From the NCBI GenBank assembly GCA_015501595.1, contig JADNRX010000128.1, forward strand, positions 1 through 64,000: a stretch of 64,000 nt of DNA, given 5' to 3'. Position numbers and translations under genes: made by a program. Under the pieces are notes generated by a model. That model did no database searches. It was given only the letters and a program-made list of their open reading frames with translations, and was not told the origin of the DNA. This document shows positions 1-10,748 of the stretch, piece by piece. Numbering within the stretch: the first letter of the stretch is position 1; each line of letters begins with the position of its first letter. Source of the stretch: Hymenopellis radicata (taxonomy: Eukaryota > Basidiomycota > Agaricomycetes > Agaricales > Physalacriaceae).

Positions 1-808
1 GGCTTCGGTCGAGGATTCAGCTCAAGCATCTTACCGTATCATCCTCAGGCGCGAGGACCTCCAGCACGATCCTGAACTGCTCGAGCTTATGGACTCGGAC
101 GCAGCGACGAGATGGATAGGCGAAAAGCGGCACATCATCGCATATTCCATGTCGTCGAAGCAGCTCTACAATATTTCCACCAGCCAACCCGACGTAAATT
201 CGCCGAAGCACCTTCCGCCACTTACACCACCAAGGGATCAAAGAAGCAGATGCTCAAGGTCTTCTCCGACTTCTGTCCTATGATCCAGCGCATGTTGGAT
301 TTCGTTCCAGAGGGCGAAGTGTGCGAGTGGAAGATGCGCGTCCACGCGCCTCTTCCAACCTGGGTACACCACCAAGTTACGCTTGTCGGTGACGCCTGCC
401 ATCCAACACTTCCCCATCTGGCGCAGGGTGCCGCCCAAGCCATTGAAGATGCGGCGGTGCTAAGCGTCGTCCTGTCGATGATGCGGACTACTCCGCCGAA
501 ACTATCAACAAGACGCTACTGGTGTACCAAATGCTGGGAAGGAGCGAACCGACACCCTGGTGGCTCTTGCTGCAGCATCCGGAAGGCGTTTACATCTTGG
601 CGAAGGTGCCGCGAGAAGAAGAGCGTGATAGACAGTTTGCAGCGTTTATGGAGAAGCAGCACGGGAGGTGCCGGATAAGTGGGCTGATGCGGATGTGCAG
701 AAGATGATCAACGGACATGACTGCATGCAAGACGCGAGGAAGAAATATGCTCAGCTATTCGAGAAGATCGACAGGTCAATATGTAAGGTTGAAAGGTTAT
801 TACATTAA
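1..808 (+). pseudogene. FAD-dependent aromatic monooxygenase (salicylate hydroxylase-like), 3' remnant
   Basis: Right-hand part of a class A flavin monooxygenase; the 5' half lies outside the window. Family members use NAD(P)H and FAD to hydroxylate aromatic acids in the cytosol. The distal FAD-binding motif VGDACHPTLPHLAQGAA is read at about 385-435 and is followed by QAIEDAAVLSVVL. Family-like text then resumes in other frames: TINKTLLVYQ, SERTDTLVALAAASG, EERDRQFAAFMEKQ, VPDKWADADVQKM. The frame changes near 200, 475, 541, 617 and 665, and the last frame stops with TAA at 806-808. The first change looks like one T lost from a T-run. Five shifts in 800 bases make decay more likely than assembly error. 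The exact substrate cannot be told. Confidence 0.8.
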
Positions 809-858
809 TGTTCCAAATATCCTGCATTACAACAGATCAGCATGATCCACCGGCAACA

Positions 859-2035
859 TCAATGGTGTAGAACGTTGATAATATCGTCGTCCGTGTAGAC
901 TCTGAACTTCGTTTCCGTACACCCTCAAATGCAGCAGCAAACCGTTCATCAGAGTTGTCCGCATCATCAAACCTTGCGAATCCAGATGCACTGAATGAAA
1001 TCGCCAAACAGGCGGAACCTAAAACTCACGTCAACACTGCAAGGTTTTCGTTGAGAATAAAGATGCTTACGCCTCTCCATACGTCTCGGGATCCTTCTCG
1101 GTCGAATCCCCGACTGTCAAGAACTTCTTGTTCGGGAACATACCCTGCACACGGGAAATCTGAGACAACTTGAAGTCAAACTTGTCGTTGTCGTCGAACA
1201 GGAGGTCGAGTATACCCGCCGGATCGGACAAGGTGAGGTTCTTGCCGAAGATGGGACCACGCGTCTCTGGGAAAGAGGTCTCCAAAAAGTCGCGAAGGAA
1301 GGGATAGAGCTGGAACGGAGAGCCACTTATGTATATAAAGTTTGGATCATCGAGCGTTTGGGCAAGCGTGGCGTAGAGGTCGGGCATGCCGCTCACGGGC
1401 GTGGGGTCTTCAAAAAGCGTGGCCTTTGCCAACGCGATCTTGTCAAGAACGTGACTGACTTTGACAGTATCGTCAATATCTGTCCGGCCATTTAGCTTGA
1501 ACCTAAATCAAACGTGTCATTGATGGCGTACCAGAGATAACGCCAAAACCGCTGTCGGGGGACGCGAACACGGTTGACGTCGTGGTGGCATCGTCCACCA
1601 GCTGTCCAGAAAAACTGTGCCGCTGTCTCGCACGTCCCTACAGAGACGTTCTGCAGCGCCAGCCCGGAGCTCGCTGTACCGGTCAAAACACCTGACGCGC
1701 TACAACCGGATATAGCCACCGATACCGATTGATCGCTAACCCCGCCCGCGACGAAGAGCTTGGTTCGCTCGACCGCAGTGGAGAGGTCATCTCCGCTGAT
1801 CCCGAAGAGAGCCAGACCAGTTTTTATAATGTTTGTCAATTCTGTCAGAGCATCTCTCGACTGGGTCTTGGAAGACAAACACTTGCTGACTGATGAGGGT
1901 TGCTGGTGTCGTCTGCGGGATCAACGAAAGCGGCGCATCGAATAACAGGACACTGTTGGAAGCTCGGGAGTGTTTGGTCGGTAGGGCATAAACGCCAGCG
2001 AGACCCAGGAAAAGAATGATAGCTGCGGAACGCAT
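859..2035 (-). pseudogene. Secreted App1-like phosphatidate phosphatase domain protein, frameshifted
   Basis: Related to the fungal App1 (DUF2183) phosphatase domain, which has HAD-type motifs and acts on phosphatidate in App1. The start at 2035 gives a signal peptide (MRSAAIILFLGLAGVYALP). The motif DIDDT, the HAD nucleophile, is restored by splicing an intron at about 1479-1530. It is followed by HVLDKIALAKATLFED, YISGSPFQLYPFLRDF, GKNLTLSDPAG and FLTVGDSTEKDPE, all typical of the family. A second intron (about 1010-1060) leads to DFIQCIWIRKV and a C-terminus FRVYTDDDIINV. Frame breaks near 1872, 1612, 985 and 905 interrupt it, so this is a pseudogene or a badly assembled gene. A shorter copy lies at 41691-41960. 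Confidence 0.75.
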
Positions 2036-3195
2036 GGTAGTATCGGCGAGGGAGTGACTTGGAGACGAAAAAGATAGGAAGGCGTTTATGAGCGCGTCAA
2101 CGTCCACCAAGGGACTGAAGTGCGCTGGAAGAGAGAGAAGAGCCTCCGTGGGCGTTTCTGGGAAGTGGGCAAAGGCTAAAGCATATGCTCGGCCCCAGCG
2201 TTTAGTTTTGATGTTACCAATGTCGAAACCCAGCGTGACCTCACAACGCGCTTGGCGCTTTCTTCTCCTCCAATTTGATGAGAACCTTGCGTACGCAGAG
2301 GTACTCAGACTGGTTTATGTATCAGAAATGGGTGGCGGTTGATGGGCAAGGCATCCGTGATTGTACGTGAGCATGGTCCATGTGGATTGTCGTGATGGAC
2401 TGATGCCCATACTGATGCAGCGGTCCGCGAGAGTCGTGCTTGATGACAAGAGGCGTGCCCGATCCAGATCTTGGATACTGATCCGGCCACGCGACAGCTC
2501 CTCGATCATCAACGGCAGCCTGCCGTTGACCTACCGCGCTGAAGCCGTGGCCTCGTCGATACCAAGAAGACCTTACATTGTGGCAACAGAGAATTGCTGG
2601 GGAGTGTGCTGAAAGGTATTTAAAAGAGCCTATGCAGATTAGATCAATTTAACATCGACATCTGTTGCTTCACACCATGTAGTCTGCGGCTCTGCATCCA
2701 ACTTGGCCGCCATAAGCTATAAATTCAACAATGGCATTCGAAATGGCTTTCAATGATGAATTTTACTACTGACGGCGAGTTTAGGTCTTGTTCTGCTTGA
2801 CCAACGCCCGTCGCCTGCTCGACTCATCGCTGACAAAGACGAACTTGCCGTGGAGATGCCGGCTTAGGGTCCTTCCTAAAACTGGGGGGGGGTAGCGTGG
2901 GAATGATATCCAAGATCTGAATCGGGCCCACCTCTTGCTTGATGATGATCGTCGCGACTGCACTTCGTATCGGAGGACGACGGCAACGGGGGCGGTTTCA
3001 ATTTTTGGATATCCGGGCGTTATCTTATCAATGAGTCATAGATCAAGCGAAGGTTGAAGATGGTCCTGTTCCCCGTAGGCTAACGTTCTCCCATATGCAG
3101 AGGGCGGAAGTATCGCAGAGGGGTCCGTCACCTACATAAAAGAAGGCTTTCGATGTCGAAAACATATCTGATCCTTCTCTCCGTGCCCTACCATC
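2036..3195. other. Non-coding stretch with a short inverted repeat
   Basis: No convincing gene. About 40 bases at 2440-2480 recur as the reverse complement at 2905-2947. Both translate to related text (IQDLDRARLL on minus, IQDLNRAHLL on plus), which suggests two opposed fragments of one lost gene. The last 100 bases form the promoter and leader of the ACC deaminase gene. Confidence 0.4.
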
Positions 3196-4304
3196 ATGAG
3201 CTTCACCCTTCCGTCCCCATTCGCCGAAATCCCAAGGGAGTCCCTCCTCTTTGGGCCGTCTCCCATCCACAAGCTTGATCGCATGACCAAGGACCTCGGC
3301 GGTTCAGTAGGGATCTGGGCAAAGCGTGACGACTGCAACTCCGGATTAGCTTTCGGCGGTAACAAGACGCGCAAGCTAGAATACCTGCTGTCCGAGGCTC
3401 TAGCGCAAGGGGCAGACACTCTCGTCAGCATCGGAGGCGTGCAGAGCAACCACACGCGTCAAGTAGCTGCCGTCGCAGCGAAATCTGGCTTGAAGGTGCG
3501 TCGTGCTGCGCTTCATCGATATCATTGATTAATCGCCGTGTACAGGCCAAACTCGTCCAGGAGCACTGGGTAGAATGGAACGATCCCGTCTATGATAAAG
3601 TCGGCAACCTCCAGCTCTCGCGGTTGATGGGCGCCGAGCCTCGTCTCGATGCCTCCACCTTCGGAATCGAGCACAAGCCCACCGCCGCATCGCTCACTGA
3701 GGAGGTTAAAGCGGAAGGCGGAAAGCCCTACTATATCCCTGCCGGTGCATCAGACCATCCCCTTGGCGGACTTGGCTTCGCCCGTTGGGCCTTCGAAGTT
3801 GCGGCCCAAGAGAAAGACCTCGGCGTATTCTTCGACACCATCATTGTCTGCGCCGTCACCGGTTCCACCTTCGCTGGCATGATCGCTGGCTTCAAGCTGC
3901 TTGCGAAGCTCAACCCCAACGACGCGCCACGTCGCGTTATTGGTATTGATGCCTCAGCGAAACCCGCCGAGACTAGGGCGCAGGTCCTGCGCATTGCGAA
4001 GAACACGGGTGAAAAAATCGGGCTGGCGGCGGAGGATATCACGGAGGCAGATGTAATTCTCGATGAGCGGTACCATGCAGGGTGCTATGGTATTCCAGAC
4101 GAGCAGACGATAGAGGCGATCAAGTACGGTGCGCGCATGGACGCGTTTATTACCGACCCGGTGTACGAGGGCAAGAGTTTGGCTGGTATGGTTGACATGA
4201 TCAAAAAGGGTGAAATCAAAGAAGGAAATGTCCTGTACGCGCATCTGGGAGGTCAGCTCGCCCTCAATGCCTACACAGATATGGAAGAGAGAATCAAAGC
4301 ATAA
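3196..4304 (+). CDS. 1-aminocyclopropane-1-carboxylate (ACC) deaminase
   Basis: PLP-dependent enzyme of the tryptophan-synthase-beta fold that cleaves ACC, the ethylene precursor, to 2-oxobutanoate and ammonia. Two exons, 3196-3495 and 3546-4304, are joined across a 50-nt GT-AG intron into 352 codons, the usual length for the family. Visible motifs: [10 protein letters not shown] with the PLP lysine, GVQSNHTRQ with the Ser-Asn-His substrate-binding stretch, [35 protein letters not shown] with the active-site tyrosine, and HLGGQ near the end. The frame is intact with no anomalies. D-cysteine desulfhydrase is the closest alternative, but the combination of motifs favours ACC deaminase. In a plant-associated or wood-decay fungus it could lower ethylene or supply nitrogen. 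Confidence 0.92.
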
Positions 4305-4657
4305 GGAAGGAGGCTTGCCGGTGAATTTAAAATGTATTTGTTCTGGAAGATATCTTCAAGTTGCTATGCATGAAGATGCTTATGGACAGCTAGGAAAGTG
4401 AATGCAGCGATGCGCATTAATGACTTGGCGTTGAGCTCATGGTGTCACTGTTACAGAATCAAAAGACGATCGCGTCAAGATAATTTGTTCTTGTTTGTAC
4501 AAGAGTTGACGATTGGGAGAAAAGGATTTGTAGAATCTTTCTAAAATGATTGTCTTCCGGTCAAGCTATTAGTCAGTGCAAGAGCGTGGCCACTGGGCTG
4601 GTATGAGAACGAAGGTGTTTATTTTACTACAAGATAACTGATATCATAGACTTTCAC
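4305..4657. other. Intergenic, nothing recognised
   Basis: Convergent 3' flanks of the ACC deaminase and the first GH45 gene. No coding, repeat or RNA signal seen. Confidence 0.5.
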
Positions 4658-5649
4658 CTAAACGCGGGTGCATCCGGTGATAGAGGTGAGCTCGCTAGGG
4701 CAAGTGACCTCTTGGAAAGACACGCTCGGGTTGTCGGCGCCCTCGAACCAATCTGCGTCGTAAATTCAGTACTTGATACTGTGGTATAAAGTAAAGTCTC
4801 TGCTTACCGAAGCGGAAGTAGCATCCTTCACGAACAGCTACATAACAAGGTCAATTTTGTAGACAGGAAGGAAGGAAGCTACAAACCTTCGGAAGATTGT
4901 CACACTCAGTGCGGGAGGAGACGCCACCATACGTCGCGCCCTATAACAACAGTCAGACAAGCTGCCGAAAAGGGCACAAACTTGAACGTACGCCATTCCA
5001 GCTTCCGTATTGCGCAGGGCATCCTTGAGTAAAGATTCCGACACCGCCACCGGGGATCATTATATCAAATTGGTTCGAGCCCAGGTCGCCACCAGTGTTT
5101 GTGGCTTGAATGATCTAAAAGTCAACCTTGAGCATTTTCACTATGCATCGTCAACTTGAATAATCACCATCTTCTTGCCGGAGATAGCCGTGCTCGTGAA
5201 GGTCAGCTCGTAGCACGCGCAGCACCACGACGATTCCGTGCCGCCAGCAATAGACACGGCGGCAAAACCGTACGCAGTATTGTCGTCGACCGCCCAGGGT
5301 GAATTGTTCGCACAGGCGAACGCCGTGCCGCCGTCGCAACCGGATTTAACGTTTGGGTCGGTTAAAGTGTTTTGATTCGCGTCGCAGGTGAGGACAGGCG
5401 CGGTTACAGAAGCCTAGCCAAAACAGTTAGGTCGCGTAGATTACGAAAAGTGGTACGAGGGGCGCGCCTTTCCGCTCCAAGCGCACGAAGTCTTGCAGCA
5501 ATCCCTAGTAGAGTAGACGGTTAGCAAATGCCAACAAACAACAACGTCCAAAAACCCGACCAGTAACGGGTGGTAGATCCTGTGGACTGCGCGTAGCTTG
5601 TTGCCGCGAAGAGCGACGCCAGTCCGAGTGTACGAATGGGAGTGAACAT
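4658..5649 (-). CDS. GH45 endoglucanase (subfamily A type), possible one-base defect
   Basis: Secreted endo-beta-1,4-glucanase. The signal peptide [21 protein letters not shown] is followed directly by the catalytic domain, with no CBM. TTRYW is split by an intron from [12 protein letters not shown]; the Asp of this motif is the catalytic base in Humicola Cel45. [34 protein letters not shown] and [13 protein letters not shown] (catalytic acid Asp) follow. The C-terminus is [20 protein letters not shown]. At least six introns of about 45-60 nt are needed. The intron after SGK uses a GC donor. At the intron near 4840-4885 one G seems to be missing (CCGAAG|GTTTG against CCAGCAG|GTCTG in the paralogue), which puts the last exons out of frame unless splicing is non-canonical. 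A TATAAAT box lies just upstream (about 5690). It is paralogous to 9229-10224. Confidence 0.85.
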
Positions 5650-6639
5650 CGTAAGACTGCTGGAGAAGTCAGGCTCTTAGCGTCCTCCATTTATACTATT
5701 TCATACCGGTCACTATCCTCGGGGAAATAACATCATGCGATGCCTACGGGTTTTTTCCGTTTGTGAAAGTACGTACAGCTGTCCTGAGCTGTGGAGCCCG
5801 CGTCTCTAACAACAATAGCTCGCGGGGCGCGTCAAGACCCTTGCATCCGACCTCCATCCGAAGGCGGCGAGCATACGCTTAAACTGGATATGACCACGAG
5901 GTACGAGGTTGGGGTGGAGTCTGGACAAGAGTCTGACATTGCACGCTTTCCACGCTTCCGATGATTTGGCGAGGGCTTCGAGCTGTCAAATAGAGTGGAG
6001 TTTCCGTCTTGAAACTAGGCTACCTCGGAGGCACGAGGCCACGAGTACAAGAGTACAATCACGGTAAAAGATACAGAATTAGACCTATTAATCAAAGAAC
6101 CTTGCAGAATGAAGTCCTGAGCCTCACCTAAGTATATTCTTGATTGGCAGTCGGACAGTCTGTAAAATGGGCGCGTCTCTGTACTGGTTAAGATTATGAA
6201 CCTAGAAAACAGGCTCGAGTTCGGATGTTGAGTCTGCCGTAATATCATGCTCCCGCTCAAATCCTCAAATACCTTTCTCCTCGACAAGACAACGGGGAGT
6301 CGAGGGGGAGTCGAGTGAATCCGAGTTGCGAGCTACAGTAGGAGCTTTTCGTGTAGCGTTGATACAGAAGAAGGACACTGGAAGGTAAGATAAATAAGAA
6401 TAACGTACCACACATGTACTTGTTCGTAATCATCAACACCGACAGTCCCTCAAAGTAAACGTTATACTGGCTTGTTTATGGTAGGAACTCCTTGGATAAG
6501 CCTCTCAAGCACACCTACTCCGTTGGTGGGTCGGTACCGCGATTCAAGAAGTGGGAAATAGATGAGAATTCAAGTGCATCATCTTCGCTGGTTAAGGCCA
6601 TGACAGAGTAAAGTCAAAAAGGGATTCAGGGGTTGAAGG
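5650..6639. other. Intergenic, nothing recognised
   Basis: Upstream region of the GH45 gene. It holds the probable TATA near 5690. Small open frames exist but show no family features or consistent codon pattern. Confidence 0.4.
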
Positions 6640-7002
6640 AGGACCCGTGTTTATACGTTACCTGAAAAATGCGGACAAATTTCTCGATCTGACCGACCTA
6701 GGTCAGTTCAAAATGCGGACAAATTTGAAAGTTTTGGGCAAAGGTCAGATGGAAATGCAGACAAAAATGCTGCCCGGGGTACAAATTGGGTTGAATTTGA
6801 GTAGCGCGCCGACGGCGCGCCCGAAATTTTTGGTCCCGCCGCGGCGGGAGCGCCAAAAAAGGCAATTGGCGGGCCAAAAATGCGAGGTTAGATGAAAAAT
6901 GTGGACAAACTGGGCTCAGAGGCGCCGAGAGAAAATGCGGACAATTTATCCCAAAATGGTGAATTTCTGATCTAACCTCCTCGCGGTATAAACACGGGTC
7001 CT
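6640..7002. mobile_element. hAT-like MITE, 363 bp, 8-bp TSD
   Basis: The ends are inverted repeats: AGGACCCGTGTTTATAC at the left and its exact complement at the right. The element is flanked by identical 8-bp copies of GTTGAAGG (6632-6639 and 7003-7010). An 8-bp target duplication and about 360 bp of non-coding DNA fit a non-autonomous hAT-superfamily element. The interior has repeated AAAATGCGGACAAATTT-like units and a GC-rich stem (about 6790-6865). No transposase is present. Confidence 0.85.
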
Positions 7003-7014
7003 GTTGAAGGACAC

Positions 7015-7443
7015 TAGGTTGGCGGAAAAAAGTTCTCGGCAACTTTTTTACCTGTAAGTTACCAAGGATGGCTCGGAGGCTGTGTAATTTACATGTAATT
7101 TACGATGGGTCACGTGATGGCTACGTCACTCTTCGCGCGCCAAAAAAATTCGGTCGCGGCGCTGTGCGCCGCCCTCCTTCATTAAGTAGACAGTCAAAAG
7201 ACTCAAAAATAGATACTTCCTTTATTTGTGAATGGGCAGGACTCTTGATGAACGGCGGACGCTGGACGTGGCTTGGTAACCCAGGATGGAAATTTTTTCG
7301 CGCGCGCCACACGTGACTTGGGAGTAATTTACAAAGCCGCGATCTGCCCCTTGGCGTGCCTTGTAATTTACATGCATAATGACATCATTTTTACAGTAAA
7401 AAATGCATTCTGTAAAAAACATAGGCTTTTTTCCGCCAACCTA
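7015..7443. mobile_element. Second hAT-like MITE, 429 bp, 8-bp TSD
   Basis: Inverted termini TAGGTTGGCGGAAAAAAG (left) and the complement (right) are flanked by AAGGACAC at 7007-7014 and 7444-7451. The left duplication overlaps the right duplication of the neighbouring MITE (6640-7002), so the two inserted one after the other at practically the same site. The interior is AT-rich with repeated GTAATTTACA words and has no coding capacity. Confidence 0.85.
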
Positions 7444-7499
7444 AAGGACACGCCTTGTTGCGCGTCATATCACGGGACGTGACACCGACTCACAATTTG

Positions 7500-8021
7500 A
7501 ATTTCCCGGATCTGCTGAACTTGTTCTCTTTCTTCCATGTCGGACGAAGGAACGATTCTGTGGCTCCAGCTCTAACCCGGTCTCAGTCACAGATGCTGTA
7601 AGGAAATGAATACCAATCCAAGGTGTGCTGGGAATAGCATACAGGTCTATTGACCGTCCACCTTTTTCGCCGCGGAAACGTGAACTTGGACATCAGTCCA
7701 TTGTCCATACCCGGACCGCTGCCTAAAACCTGTCTATCTTGCCACTGTTCCTAAAGGCTGGTCTACCTCTGCGTAACTCGTCCTACTCATCCAGACGATT
7801 TCAAAAACGCGAACCACTCTGAAAAGCCACGCTGCGGTTAATCGCGTTCCTTGTCCAGTGGAAGCGCTCCATACTCCCGAAGAACAGCGCGATATGAACC
7901 GTATCATTTTGATGGTTTTGTCGTCAGGTCCTCCGGTCTTCATGGGATTCCCTCCATTCCTCTGATGTATATATAAATACCCGAGTGTCCCCACCATACC
8001 CCTTTCCACCGCTTGACGCTC
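7500..8021 (+). promoter_or_regulatory. Upstream region of the DPBB gene, duplicated at 17474-17945
   Basis: This segment is repeated in inverted orientation upstream of the truncated copy at 16955-17473; the block near 7530-7590 matches 17880-17945. It contains a TATA-type box TATATATAAATA at 7968-7979, about 40 nt before the ATG at 8022. Confidence 0.6.
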
Positions 8022-8868
8022 ATGTTACCCCATACTATCATTCTCATCATGGTCATTGCCACGTCGGCACTGGCCATGAGAGGTGCAGAGCACCTTCATG
8101 ATCTCGCTGGACGAGGATCAGCCCATGCACAGTATCATCGTCTCCGGAAGATTCCTAAATCTTCGCGCCACGAGCAGGCCCGCGGCCAATGTAGGGAGTC
8201 CCAGGAGGGAGCAGTGACTCCCACTCCATCCAGTACTGTTGCAGTTGTGCCTCCAACGGACGTCTCATCAACCTTCCAGCCTGCCGCCACGTCGACGGCA
8301 AAGCCATCTCCTGCGAAAGCCACCGCCACGGCTGGGTCTTTGGGTACTGCCGGTAACGGCGCAGGCTCAGGACAAGTTAACATCGCAAACAGTACGGATC
8401 GCTTTTATCTGTTCTGAACGTTATCCTGACTTTACTCTCTAGTTACTCACTACGTTGCTGGTCTCGGTGCATGCGGAAACAACAACACCGGCGACGACCT
8501 TATCGCTGCAGTAACCGCCGAACTATACGACTCCTACTCGTACGTTCCACGCAGCTTCTTTTCGCCTTTTTCCCAAGCTCATTGCGTCCGAGTAGTGGTC
8601 ACACCGATAATCCCAACAAGAACCCCATTTGTGGGAAGAAGATTGCCATCACCTGTATGTGTTGATCTCCTCCAATGCATAAGATTCCCTTTTTCACATT
8701 TTTTCGGACACAGACAAGGGTAAATCCACTACCGTTACGGTCGCAGATCGATGCGAAGGCAGAGGTTGCGCAGATGACTATCACCTTGATCTTTCTCATG
8801 CTGCGTTCAAACAGCTTGCGCCACTGGACAAGGGTTTACTGGTGGGAGCCACCTGGCAATATATCTGA
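8022..8868 (+). CDS. Secreted double-psi beta-barrel (expansin/RlpA-like) protein
   Basis: Small secreted protein with a C-terminal six-stranded double-psi beta-barrel, the fold of expansins, barwins and RlpA; such fungal proteins bind or loosen cell-wall polysaccharide. Four exons (8022-8391, 8443-8539, 8596-8654, 8714-8868) join in frame to 226 residues. Residues 1-22 form a signal peptide (MLPHTIILIMVIATSALAM), then comes a basic stretch and a Ser/Thr/Pro-rich linker. The barrel starts around THYVAGLGACGNNNTGDD and runs through NPICGKKIAIT and VTVADRCEGRGCADDYHLD (conserved HxD) to GLLVGATWQYI at the C-terminus. No catalytic base equivalent to GH45 is evident, so lytic activity is unlikely. 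A truncated inverted copy lies at 16955-17473. It sits between two GH45 genes. Confidence 0.87.
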
Positions 8869-9228
8869 GAATCCTATCCCTGTCCACCTGCTTCATACTT
8901 TCATTTATGTAGACCCTATATGACAGGCAAATTGTTTTGAGAAGCAAACCATTTAAAATCTTATGGACAGGTTTCAACTTTCTCCAACTTGCGATTTCAA
9001 GATTTGTATAACCGACGTGAAAAACGAGCTCCTGTGTCAGTGTAAGTATGACGAACGCTCTATCGCCAGTCTGGCTCAAAAGTGTCTCTGTGGACTGTTG
9101 TGGGTCCCCATCGGTGGGCTACATTCCCGATGTCTCAGGTGTTCAAGTGCCTCAGTGAACAAAGTGGATTGCTTCTCCTGTACGAAACATCATAGAACCA
9201 AAATACCCAAAACGCTGCCGACGCCAAT
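8869..9228. other. Intergenic between convergent genes
   Basis: Only small unsupported frames are seen; nothing recognised. Confidence 0.4.
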
Positions 9229-10224
9229 TTAGTGACGAATGCATCCAGAAATGGCGGTAAGCTGGCTCGGACAAGTAACTGTCTGGAACGAAACGCTCGG
9301 GTTGTCTGCGCCTTGGAACCAGTCTACATCATGGCATAAGTCTCTCGCCGCCGTACAAGGTGTCTTGTTGTACTTACCGAAGCGGAAGTAACATCCTTCG
9401 CGAACAGCTGTATATATGATCAGCTAGTAGACGGTAAGCCAAAAGGGAATTAGCAGACCTGCTGGAAGACTATCGCATCCCGCGCGAGACGATACTCCGC
9501 CGTAGGTGGCGCCCTATAGTACATCCCACTGAGAAAAATCGCCTGGTTCAAAAAAAAAAAGAACGTACGCCATTCCAGCTTCCGTATTGCGCCGGGCATC
9601 CTTGCGCAAACGCACCGACACCTCCACCAGGAATCATCAGATCAAAGTGGTTCGAGCCCAAGTCCCCGCCCGTGTTCGTCGCTTGCACGATCTAGACGTT
9701 TCTGAGTCTCAGCATCGCAGACACACCACACCCCGCACTCACCATCTTCTTTCCAGCGATCGACGTGCTCGTAAACGTCAGCTCGTAGCACGCGCAGCAC
9801 CACGACGCCTCCGTGCCCCCGTTGATGCGCACAGCCGCGAATCCATACGCGGTGTTGTCGTCGACCGCCCACGGCGAGTTGTTCGCGCATGCAAAAGCCG
9901 TGCCGCCGTCACAGCCGGACTTGACGTTCGGGTCGGTCAAGGCGTTCTGGTTCCTGTCGCAGGTGAGAACGGGTTTGGATACGGAGGCCTGGTTGAAATG
10001 AGGTCTCGCGTCAACTACAATGATGAGAAAGATGATGGCGATACGTGCCTTTCCGCTCCAAGCACAAGACGGCTTGCAACAGTCCCTATAGCAGGTTGGA
10101 GTTGGACAATGCTCGATCAAGAGTGAGTAGAAGCCAACCAGTATCGCGTAGTTTGTCCAGTCTGGGCATAGCCAGCCGTCGCGAAAAGAAATACAATTCC
10201 AAGGGTGCGGACTAGGTTGATCAT
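9229..10224 (-). CDS. GH45 endoglucanase (subfamily A type), second copy
   Basis: Secreted endo-beta-1,4-glucanase paralogous to 4658-5649 and in the same orientation. Signal peptide [21 protein letters not shown]. The catalytic domain reads TTRYW | [12 protein letters not shown] | [11 protein letters not shown], then [49 protein letters not shown] and [20 protein letters not shown], ending at TAA 9229-9231. The Asp in YWDCC and the Asp in HFDL correspond to the catalytic pair of Humicola Cel45. Seven exons are needed with introns of about 50-60 nt. The second intron has a GC donor (AAAG|GCACGT), the only choice that keeps the frame. Unlike its neighbour it has no frame defect. No CBM is attached. 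Confidence 0.88.
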
Positions 10225-10748
10225 GTTGAGACTAGTGCTGCTTGGAGGATAGACGGTGCCCTTTTGTACTCCCCGTTATCACTCCGGCGAAACAAAATCA
10301 ACATGGGAGGACGACGGTACATCTTCGATAGCGAGAGTGACAGGCTGAGGACCAAGTTTCGAGCACGTGTGTAGGCCTTTCTGTTGGGACGTCCACTGAC
10401 TTGTGATGGACTGGGGCGATGGTCGAAGGGCCGCTGTTCAAGTCAAGCGAAATGAGTACAAAATTCACAAGTCATATTACCCCGATAATCTAGCGTGCAG
10501 CGCCAAGCAAACCATATCCAAGTTTCGAAACCTTTGGATGAAAGGTCCGAGACCCTGTGCTACATGGGATCAGAGCGCAGGAGCAGTCGGTGTTTTGAAG
10601 GATAGTTCGCGGAATCAAGTCGACATCGCGCCTCTTCCTCGCGTCCGCATGGGCAAGCACGGGACGGATGTTGCGCACGGTCCTCGAGGTGTTCAGGAGC
10701 CTAGAACGCTGAACTCAAGACAAATCCGAAATGCCCCAAAATCATGAC
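10225..10748. other. Intergenic, nothing recognised
   Basis: 5' flank of the second GH45 gene up to the first base of the nested TIR elements. The opposite-strand open frame here is not supported by any family feature. Confidence 0.4.

Noticed and set aside
9587..10126. 179-codon plus-strand frame opposite the GH45 gene
   Set aside because: Arg-rich shadow of the real minus-strand coding sequence.
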